A stretch of 64,000 nt of DNA, taken from positions 2,232,001-2,296,000 of the forward strand of contig OX637799.1 of assembly GCA_951802425.1 (NCBI GenBank), in the 5' to 3' direction. The notes beneath the pieces were generated by a model. The model had not been told where the DNA came from. It was given only the letters and a program-made list of their open reading frames with translations, and did no database searches. The DNA comes from Clavaria fumosa (lineage: Eukaryota > Basidiomycota > Agaricomycetes > Agaricales > Clavariaceae). Shown here piece by piece: positions 54,873 through 64,000 of this stretch (position 1 is its first letter; each line of letters starts with the position of its first letter). Made by a program: the position numbers and the translations under genes.

Positions 54873-57800
54873 GGAGATCTTCCCATTGGACGAGAAAGAA
54901 CGTCATACAACGCCTAAACTAGAACCCGCTTCCGTTTTTCAAGAGAGCCCGGATCCTTTGGACCTGTTTCCTTCTGTATTCGATTCACCTTCTTCAATCA
55001 TTACCCCTCGCGGTCCTCTCACCCCATCCTCTTCGGCGTCGAAACCCTCGGCACGCAGAACATTAGCTTATGTGGAGGTTCCCTCGTTGCCCAAGGCATG
55101 TATTCCAAAGCGCCCTACACTGTCAAGCAATATAAGGTATAAGGATAGAAAGACGGGAGATCGAGATGAGCGCGGTAAGCTCGTCACCCTTGCTCGGCGT
55201 TCATATGTTCAAGTGTAGTGCAGCACCCCTTGAGAAATTCATGACTCTGTTGGAGGCTATCTTTCAAGCCGAAGATGATCTGGTTGTGGATGCTCAAGCC
55301 CACGACTTGCCCGCCGAATTTTTTTCTCCTTTCACTGTCGATTCCGCCCACCCTCTCTTGAACTCAAACGTTACACGAAAATTAACGAAATACATCACGC
55401 AAGTCACAAGTTCCGTGAAGCGCCTGAGACGTTCGCAGAACGATAGTCCGTCAAGCATAACGAACACCCCGCTCTCCGATGGACGCATTTCGCATGTAGC
55501 TACGCCTACAATTTCTCGACTCCTCAAAATACTAGATCGAAGCGTCAGGGCTGGAGAAAACTTGGCCCCATTTCGGGTAGTTGAAGTTCATGAAGAGAGT
55601 GGAGCATGTGGTCGTGCAATTGACAAGAATGAGTCTCCAGTCGCGCCGGAGTCAGCTGCTATACATCTCGATGCGCTGTCTAAGACTTTGGACATTGCCA
55701 AGGACAGCATCCTCGCCGCTGATTGCTGCCTTGCATTATTAGGAAGCGATAGATTGGTGAAAGAGGTGAGTCCTCGGTTGAGTGTCACATTGATTCTCTC
55801 TCATGTCCTCGCAGCTCTATTCGGAAGAACTCATTAGTGCATGCCTAAGCACTGTAAAAAATCAACTCACTGAAATAATTTTCCCTTTCGTCGAAGCTTC
55901 TGGGAAAACCTGCAGCCGTACGAATGTGCTCCTCGATTTACTCGTTAACCATGTCTCTTCAGCCTCAAGACATCGACACCAACTTAGCCAGATATTTCAG
56001 GCGCTGTCAACCGTCTTATCGAGGGTCACCAATCTTCTCTGCTCTGAGAATTTGGTTATGTCAGATTCAATCATCATCCAGGCCATTTACATCGCTATTA
56101 GCCCATTTTTCGTTGCGGAAGTCGGAAATGAGTCTAATGCCAAGGTAAAGAAGGATCAAGCAATTCTTAGTACGCTGTGTACAAGCGCAATGCGGAGCCT
56201 GAGATTGGATGCTTTATTCTTGATCCGCGGTGTAAATATATCTTGGCTCTCCAGACGTCGCAGGCTTACCTCTGCTGCAGATCTTTGCGAATCACAAAAA
56301 TCAGCGCTCTTGGATCATTGAGGAGATCTTGGTTTCCATGATAAAGTTGTCTGACTCAAAACTGAAATCAGGACATTTTCGGTGTGCTATTGAAGGTCAA
56401 CCTGCCATGGTCATTCTAATCAATTCGTAGCCTTCGCGATGGGCGCACCATTCGAACAGTTTCCGCTCTCCTTCTGCAGCTAGTACAAACATCCGCGCAC
56501 GATGTGCGTGATGAGGCGCGGAAAATTGCTACAGCGCGTCAACCCATGTTCTCTCAAGACGGCATAGACGACCCTAGTGCCAGTCGAAATTTGAATGAGC
56601 ATGATGACCCAGTATGTGTATGCCTCGAGATTGTGGCTGGGGCCTCATTTGTCGTGCAGGAGGTCCGCTTGTATAAATCTGGTCTCGATTCTGCAACGAA
56701 AGCAGCCAAGACAATTATTTTATTTTTGACTCAGAGGTCCGTGGTTTCTCAAGTCTCCTTCTCCCATCTAATTCGCATCCTAGGTCTGGTCGAACTAAGA
56801 CAACGAAGAATTCAAATGAAGCCGAATACCGTGCCATATTTTATAACCTGGTCAGCGATCTATTGACGGTGCTATATTGGCCAGAATGGCCGGCTGCCAG
56901 TTTACTGCTAGGAATCGCTTCCAGGTACATGGTTGGTGGTCTGTGCTTCTGCTTCAATCACCCTTATCCCTCACGCATCGCAGGTGGCCTCATTAGATGA
57001 TGCCAAAGCATTGCAAAAAGAAGAGAACAGTGCGGCGAAGACTATCGCGCTGGAGCATCTCGGATTGATTGCAGCACGCATACAATCTGGTGTCCTCAGG
57101 TACAAATCAGCCAATGTCGGAATTGTTGTCACAGCACCTCTGAAATCTCTAGATGAGGTTCGCTTGCAAGGCGATCAAAAGATTCTACTAACTCAGTTTT
57201 TATGCAGGTTGTTACGACACTGGACGTTGAAGCCCTCGAGAGACTCTTGTCTGTTTATCAGGAAATTGCGTACCATATTTGCAAACGCTCAGCAGAGGAT
57301 CAAATCTATGAGGTCAGTCGTTTCACATGCATGAATGCACTCTCACAGCCATTTTTGCATGGCAGAGTGCTAGGGAACTTTTTGCGGCATCGTTTGGACA
57401 GGAAGTTGTCACTGCCTTGACCCGGATCAATGCGCAGTCGAATATTGCAAAAAGTGAAAATCCGCCTTCAGATTTTTCAAACATTCTGTTGTTTGGCCAG
57501 ATCCTCGAACGAGCTTTACGAGATATCTGGAAAGACTACGCTACGGACGTATTTGACACTGGGTCAGTCTGTTCCGCAGCTTGAGGAAACTTCGATCTCA
57601 ACCCTCTTATAGCTCACAGGACGAAATTGCCCGCATTGATCGACTATCCGAGGAATTTGGCGCAGTCCAGGGCTTGAATCTCTCTTTCCAGCCCATCCTG
57701 AACGTGATTATTACGGCACTGGATGCGCCGCCCGTTTTCATGAGGACAAAAGCACTCCGCGCTCTCGGTCAGATTGTTTCGAGTGATCCAAATATCTTGT

Positions 57801-60800
57801 CGGCAGTAAGTTGGATAGGTTTTTGGTCGTCAAGAGACTCACCTTAGATGTCAGTCAAATGTTCGGCGATCAATCGAGAACCATCTGCTAGATAATTCTC
57901 CCGCTGTGCGAGACGTTGCAGTGGAGTTGATTGGAAAGGTTATGATCGAAAATCCTAAGATAGCAGGGGAATATTATCAAAAAATTGCAGATCGGATTGC
58001 GGTGAGTGACTTTAACTCATATTGTGCCTTTCTTATATCTGGGTAGGATACTGGACTCGTGGTCCGAAAACGTGTAGTCAAACTTCTCAAGGCACTTTAC
58101 AGCACGACGGATGACATTACGGCATGTATCGACATGAGCGCCAGGCTTATTCTGCGGGTAGTAGACGAAGACGATTCTGTCAGGTGTCTAGCCGTGAAGG
58201 CAATTGAAGAACTATGGTTCCAGGACTCTAACCCATCAAGTCGCAAGTTCCCTTGTTCGTCTGATGTGTCGCAGGAGAAAAATAGCTTACTTGCAAAAGT
58301 TGCGATAATCATGGGCGTATCGACGAATTTCAAGGATCGGCAGTTCCCGTTAGAAGACATGTTACACAGAGTCATAGAGGGCAAGCAAGAAAACGAGGTT
58401 CTATTGCTACATACACGTTACAGAGAAGTCTGTGAAAGCCTGATAGATGGTCTGGTGGACGCATCCGAATTACCAGGTTTTGTTAGTCGCTTCCATGCAA
58501 ATTTTTTTCCATCTCTGACTATGTTTAGACTGTCTTGAACTGTATCAGGACCATATATTTCCTTGCCTCGGCGTATCCAGGAATCCTATCGGTGTCCCAA
58601 GCATCCATTCTCCTACCATATCTGAAAAATGCAACAAATGTGCCGTTCCACCTTGCAGATCGTCAAACTAATGCTGACCCTCCCTCTTTGAAGCCGGAAG
58701 AGCAAGCTATTTCAGATTTCCTGTTGAGAATTTACAGGATGTGCATACCCCATATGCCCAAAACCGCAGCGAAATTCGGATCAGATCTTCAATTGGCTTT
58801 GCAACCGATGATTTTGAAACCATCCTCCTCTGGAGGCCTCCAAGTGGGCATCTGAGAGATCAAGGACATGCACAGTCTTCTGATGTCAGACGCTGCAGGC
58901 GCTTCAAGAATCCGTCGCATGCATATGTGCAACGGTGAAGAGCCTGACACACGACGCTGGTCGACTTGTGGCGCTCCTCAAGTCTTGCAATGGCATGTCA
59001 AAGCATGATCGACAGAGAACAAGCTTCTGACCATTCACTAGCACGCTTACAACAGGATCTAGGCGGACCTCCTGTTCAGACTTCAAGCTCGCAAGGCGTC
59101 AGGACGCTTTCAGTTCTCATATTCATTATCTCTCTCTTAGGAGAGCATTACGATTTCGACCAGCTCCGTGAGGAAAACAACCCTCGTGAGTGTATGAATC
59201 ATATTTCGGTTTGTAATACTTACTCGTAGTTCAGTATTCACAGCGGAACTTGATAAAGTTACGAGGGTACGTGAACCGTGTAGCAAGCTGACACAACGGC
59301 TTAAAACTTATCAGGGACCCGTCATCGACCACATCTATAAATGCCTCCTGGCACTTCATGAGAAGTATTCAGATTCTAACTTGCGTGGCCGAATTCTTCA
59401 ATGTCTCGGTGCGTGAGTTGTTATCCCGTCTTATGGGGTGATTGGACGACCACACAGGCTTCCTGTTTCGTGCCCATCCAACGCTGATGGTGGAAGAGCA
59501 CTCTGCAGCGATCATGGATTCTATCTTTTCTTCATCAGACGAGGAAGGCCATGGCCGACTAATGAAAATCATCCAGGAGTTCCTAATATCACAGTCCTAC
59601 AAGAATATAATTTTGGAAAGAGGCAAGCTCTTCGCTCACCCCTGGCATCACCTACAGTTTACGCGTTGCAACCAGGCAAAGGAAAGTTGATGTTATCCAG
59701 CATTTCAATGGAAGAGCTTGTAGGCGATACGGAAGGTTTCGCTGATTCAGGGTAAGCTAATGATATGATTCGAGCTCATAGCGAGTACGACGGTTTCTTG
59801 TGTTAGTGTCAGCTCTGCCGTTGTTCAGCGGTATTTACCGTCCATTCTAAACGCGGCGCTCTCCAAGAACCCTCAAATCCAAGCCGTTGCAGTGGACGTG
59901 CTGAGCTTCACAGTCAAGCAAGGGCTCGCTCATCCCTTGCAGGTGCGCGCGTTTAACAGAAGCGATGAAACTAGATTTACAACAGAATGCCTAGTCCTTC
60001 CCAATCATCGTTGCCCTTGAAACGAGCCTATCCACACATCTCAGCTCCCGAGCCAATGCTCTCCACGCCATTCTTCACAGCAAGTATTCCTCTCTCCTCA
60101 GTACACGTCACATTTCAAGCGCCAGAGTATCATTTGACTATCAGAAGGCTCTTATGGTTGGGCCTGTTTATGGTCAGATTCTTGCAGGGTGATGCATCTC
60201 GCAGCTGATACCCAAGCTCAGGTTTCCGAATGCAACCGCTTCCCATCGCACTCCTGCAACCGTGGTATTCGCTTGTGCGTGAGAAGAGAACCTCGCGACA
60301 AGACTTCCTCAGAACCCTCGTTAAAGTTTTTGACGTGAATATTGAGTTGTTATCGACCCAAGTGCGTTCATCTCCCAAGAATACCCACACAACTCACTAT
60401 GTCTCGACAGGACGATGTTGATTTCGTGAGATATATGGCAGAAAACTTCTCCGCGTTCGAGTACAAAACGCAGGAAGAGGTCTTAACCGTAATTAGTTTT
60501 CTCACGCTGGTGTTATCCACGGCTGGAATGCAGCTTGTGGATATTCTATCCCCATCCAATCTCTTGACGCAGCTGCGAGGGCATACGCACAACGCTGTAA
60601 TTCATGTTGGTTTGCCATATTTTGATTTTGCTCTATTAATTTTTGTCAACAGGATACACCTCTGTTTAATGCGTCCTTGGATATTGAACGTAAATAATTG
60701 CTAATCTCACATGTCTGCATCTCTGCTGACAGTGAATAGATTCCAAGTCTGTATCGGCACTCAGAAACTCCATCGTTATTGGGATAATAATGCTGCTCAA

Positions 60801-61151
60801 GTCGTACCTGAAATCATCATATGGGTTGTCTGAGGAGTAAGTCCATTGGCCTGACTCCCATGGACAAACTGACCTCGCCCTCAAGGAAATGCTCCAAGTT
60901 CGTTCAAGGAAAGAAAAGTGCTGTTGGAGATCGTCCAGCTATAAGGCGAACCAATGATCCCATTTCTTGGGACCGCATACCCTTCGCAACCATCCCTATG
61001 ACGAGTGTGCGCGATGCGGAAGAGCAAAAGGAAAAGGTGAACGATCTAAATCGCTGTCAATTCTGACGTTGGGCTCACGTTATGCCGCATACAGTTTATG
61101 GAAATTTGGAACGAGCATGGCTTGACTGTTGAACCGGAAGAGTTCGCATGA
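54490..61151 (+). CDS. SCC2: Cohesin loader Scc2/Mis4 (Nipped-B/NIPBL family)
   Basis: Scc2 loads cohesin onto chromatin and stimulates its ATPase. Many exons separated by introns of about 50 nt were followed across 6.6 kb. The N-terminal part is Ser/Pro-rich with an internal duplication. From about 55230 the sequence becomes helical and HEAT-like ([33 protein letters not shown]). The middle has SDDIT-type HEAT units ([39 protein letters not shown]). The C-terminal Nipped-B domain shows [20 protein letters not shown] and [20 protein letters not shown]. The end is [32 protein letters not shown] and [20 protein letters not shown]. An ATG at 54490 fits the frame of the N-terminal exon; another at 54442 is in a different frame, so the start is tentative. 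Exon borders in 55800-60400 were only partly resolved. Confidence 0.87.
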
Positions 61152-61319
61152 CAATCTCTTTGTTGCATTGTCGCGATCCACCCTGTGCTTGGTCTACTTA
61201 TTAACACCCCCTGTAGCAGCAGTCTGTCTTACACTCTTACAGAGTTGCATTCAGTTTCAACTTATAATAATGTGAAAGATGAACATCGATGAACACTAGT
61301 AATTGTTCTGCGAGTAACA

Positions 61320-62504
61320 TCATAGACCGGGTATCAACTCTTGTTCGGAGAACCCGAGTTTCAAACACACTGAGTTCATAAGCTCCTTCTCTTTCCCTGT
61401 CATGAAAAGTACGACCATGGTGAAACGAGATACCTGTTGCAGAGCGAGCAGGTAATCCTTAATCGCGGTAGGGGACGCTAGACCACTATCCAGACAAGCA
61501 ATAAAGGTCTCGAAGAGAGATGTCAAGAAAGTGGGCTCGATAGACGACCCAAACATGACAGGCAGTGCAGTCGGCGAGAGTGTCTACGACGTTTCGTAAA
61601 TAAAACATACTGAAACAAACACCGACTCACAGATAGTAGTCGCCATCGCTCCTCTGGAGAGGGCAGAGATTGCCATGACCTGGTGAAGGTGGACAAAGTT
61701 GTAGGGATTCGGCCGCGAGATCTCTCGGTCAGATCATTCGCTGCGAGTTTTGGCATAACTGAGTTCGTCGTTATTGTAGACATGGAGGGGGCCGAAACGG
61801 CTGGATTAGGCGGTCGCTCCACAACCCTTATCGGAAGACGACGCATTTTCATTTCGACTGGAGTGGATAACGATACCCGATCTCCGGACAAGGCTAGCAT
61901 TGACTGATGCCACTTGAGAATTATATCACGTTAAAGAGTGAGCTGATGATGACTTGCAGAATTCATTTGGGCCGATTCAAGCAGGCTTGAGACCTTCCGT
62001 AACTCCCTTTCAATGGCCGCATCTCCAGGCGCTACACTGAGAGCACACATCAGGTCTACGGCGAGTTACTGGACTGTCCAAATATGTAACGATCCTGCAT
62101 CTCACCTGCATGTGCCTCAACAAACTTGTTCTGGCCAACCCAAGCTTGACTTCTTCGAAATAATGCTTTGGCATTCGTAATATGTAAGGCTAGTGCCGTT
62201 GTACAATCTCTTTCTGCTTCTTCGTATCTGACAGCGGAAGCGTGTTGAGTAGGAGCTCAATGAGCCTGCGAGAACTCACCTGCAGATTTTGAGATACGCG
62301 GCGGCGCGATTCAAAGGTAACGAGATATCGGCTTGATCCAGATGAATTGCAGTGGTGTAGTGATTAATAGCAGAAGAAAATGCTCCAGCTCTGAAAGCCG
62401 TGTTGCCCTGGATCAGATTGAGTGACAGTGTCACCTGCCGCTGCATCAGGTCAATTTACCTTATCCTTCTCTACATATGCAGCAGCAGTGTTGAGGCAAT
62501 CCAT
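61320..62504 (-). CDS. RPAP3/Tah1-like TPR co-chaperone with RPAP3_C domain
   Basis: RPAP3-type proteins bridge Hsp90 and the R2TP complex for assembly of RNA polymerases, snoRNPs and PIKKs. Exons are 62504-62460, 62407-62280, 62227-62106, 62055-61958, 61912-61631 and 61583-61320, coding 312 aa. TPR motifs fill the first half: EKDKGNTAFRAGAFSSAINH, LPLNRAAAYLKICRYEEAER, NAKALFRRSQAWVGQNKF. A basic linker follows. The C-terminal RPAP3_C domain has FTRSWQSLPSPEERWRLLS, ALPVMFGSSIEPTFLTSLFE and IKDYLLALQQVSRFTMVVLF. Intron 61913-61957 is GC-AG and is required to keep frame. The start MDCLNTAAAYVEKDKGN is the only in-frame ATG close upstream of the first TPR. Confidence 0.88.
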
Positions 62505-63100
62505 TCACAATGACCATGACTACATGCCGCAGTTGGCTTTATATCACGTGACTGCTTATTAAACTTCTCAGCCCCTGACCATTGTTGAAGCTTTGAAGAG
62601 CCCATAATGCATGTGGCTGTACTGCATAAGTACATTGGCTTTGAGTCCTTCCTGACATGGAAAGCAAGGAAATTAGGAATATCATGCATGACCAGATTTT
62701 CCAGATTATGCAATGTTGGAAGCAGGAAGTGCAGTCATCATTCCCTTGGTTCTGGATTGTCACAGGTGCCTGTCTCACCAATCAAACACTTGCAAATAAT
62801 ACACAAATCCAGAAACTTGCAAATAAATGCAAATATATTAGACAAATTCAGAAATGTTTTGAGTGAAATGCAAATGAATTCTGCATTTTTGGCTTTGCAG
62901 CTCAATGCTATTCAATGTTCTATTCAACATTCTATGCCTAAGACTGAAGACCCTCCTATTCTACTTTCCCATGCCTCTTTGCAGCATATATTTAATCTTT
63001 CTAGATGATCATCCTCCACCAATAATGCTGTGTTGTGTGTTTTCTGAAAGATATCTTTGTCAAAGTCCCACAGTAAGTAAATTGTGTCATGGCCTGAACT
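62505..63100. other. RPAP3 upstream region merging into repeat-like DNA
   Basis: The first 100 bp should hold the RPAP3-like promoter. Beyond that the sequence becomes AT-rich with short frames in all directions and no recognised gene; it is probably eroded transposon DNA next to the helicase remnant. Confidence 0.4.
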
Positions 63101-63400
63101 TCATGAGAGTGCTACATATAAGTTGAATAGGCTGAGTGTTCCTGTCAGAGGGCTAGCAATGTTCACAATGACATAAGGAATTGTTTGCCCTTGAGACTGG
63201 TAATCTGTAAATGCATATGCTGCAGTAATTAAGTATTGTTGCCACTGGGCTGTATGACAGATGGTTTTCCCTTCAATTGATACTGATATTTGATACTGGG
63301 TCATGGCTGGTTCAATAGGATTCACTGATGGTTCAAGCCCATTGCCATTCTTTATAGCATACTCACTCCTTAAATGTTTACAGAGCTCAGTGAAATACAA
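63101..63400 (-). pseudogene. Helitron/PIF1-type helicase C-terminal remnant
   Basis: A 99-codon minus-strand frame contains AAYAFTDYQSQGQTIPYVIV and LFNLYVALS, the C-terminal superfamily 1 helicase motifs (motif V-like Y.SQGQT and the YVALS of motif VI) seen in fungal Helitron Rep-helicases. The frame ends right after VALS, before the usual arginine-containing continuation. No Rep domain or upstream helicase motifs were found in frame within the window, so it is a fragment. Helitron termini were not located. Confidence 0.75.
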
Positions 63401-64000
63401 TTACATTTTACTCTGATTTTGTTGTTTTGATGTACAGGCAAGCAAGGGTTCTGCCAGCATCATCAGCCAGCACTTCCTCATAACATAGACAATTACATAA
63501 TCCACCCATACATAGCTATGGTGCATAGTGTAGTTGCTCTCTACATTTTTACAGAGCTCAGTCTAAACACTCATTGTTGCTACTCTTTGAGGCTGCAGAC
63601 ACCCTCTTATTTCAACATAAACACATCATGGGTGGCTCCCACTTACCACAGCTTATAAGCCCATCTCAGGACCATGAAAAACCTAAGCAATAAGTGGATC
63701 TCACTTCCCCAGCCCAGTCAGGGCCATGTGCCAACTTGGCAACTCAAAAACACCCACAAATGAACCCACCAACCCTCACAATGGTCACAGCAGGTGGAAC
63801 AAACAAAGCAGGTGGAACAAGGCATAGCCCAACCCCCTGTGTGACTGTAAAAATATAGCGTCTGATAGGACAATTTAATGCTCAGTTGGTGGTCCATACT
63901 GATAACTAGATAGCTACCTGATAGGACAATTTAACTACAAGTGTCCATGTCAGTGAAGTCATATAAGATTTTTACTCACTGCTCAGTCAGTGGCCTGCAC
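63401..64000. other. Repeat-like sequence to the window edge
   Basis: No gene was recognised. CTGATAGGACAATTTAA occurs twice (about 63862 and 63920), and a short direct duplication CAGGTGGAACAA lies near 63790-63820. The minus-strand Helitron remnant may extend here in degraded form. Confidence 0.4.

Overview
The window is nuclear DNA of a filamentous basidiomycete, most likely an agaricomycete. Genes are packed on both strands and broken by many short spliceosomal introns, mostly 41-63 nt. Spliced exons give full-length eukaryotic proteins, and several families (the DUF6606/DUF3638/DUF3645 giant protein, SH3-Cdc25, PKC with HR1-C2-C1-C1, DASH Dad1) are typical of fungi. No bacterial operons, tRNA, rRNA or CRISPR were seen. 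I could not identify the species.

Layout. 1-8410 (minus): a giant DUF6606/DUF3638/DUF3645 protein that runs off the left edge and carries one in-frame TAG. 8761-18746 (plus): a ZNG1/CobW GTPase, the ribosome-assembly GTPase EFL1, and an SH3-WW-Cdc25 Ras exchange factor. 19125-23383: Dad1 (plus) tail to tail with protein kinase C (minus). 23469-25600 (plus): an unrecognised acidic protein. 25804-26289 (plus): an endosulfine (Igo1/ARPP19), whose last exon runs into a 147-bp minisatellite. 27424-29653 (minus): DNA polymerase alpha subunit B. 29796-32145 (plus): Cwf19-like splicing factor. 33086-38689 (plus): Yor1-type ABCC transporter. 38893-52060: a transposon block. 52076-54326 (minus): Cep57-like centrosomal coiled-coil protein. 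54490-61151 (plus): cohesin loader Scc2/Mis4. 61320-62504 (minus): RPAP3-like TPR co-chaperone. 62505-64000: repeat-like DNA with a Helitron helicase remnant.

The most unusual structure is a 7.4-kb foldback-like element at 38893-46289. It has long inverted arms, each made of a CATG-rich palindromic tract followed by a 42-bp tandem repeat. It starts TATGAAGG, ends CCTTCATA, and is flanked by the 6-bp direct repeat CTGTAA. A 1.6-kb DD34E Tc1-like transposon with its own TA duplication sits inside the left arm. The interior holds Ty3/gypsy fragments and a strongly C-rich tract. No transposase clearly belonging to the element itself was found.

Many genes here concern cell division, DNA replication and growth signalling (Dad1, endosulfine, Pol alpha B, Cep57-like, Scc2, Cdc25, PKC). 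I treat this as gene-dense housekeeping DNA, not as one functional cluster. Splicing has several oddities: at least six GC-AG introns, a 10-nt micro-exon in the ZNG1 gene, and a PKC first exon that appears to be only the ATG. Exon borders were derived by hand from splice signals, reading frame and family similarity. For ZNG1, Cdc25, Dad1, PKC, endosulfine, Pol alpha B, Cwf19, Cep57-like and RPAP3 the exon lengths sum to an exact multiple of three. EFL1 also sums correctly, with one junction left open.
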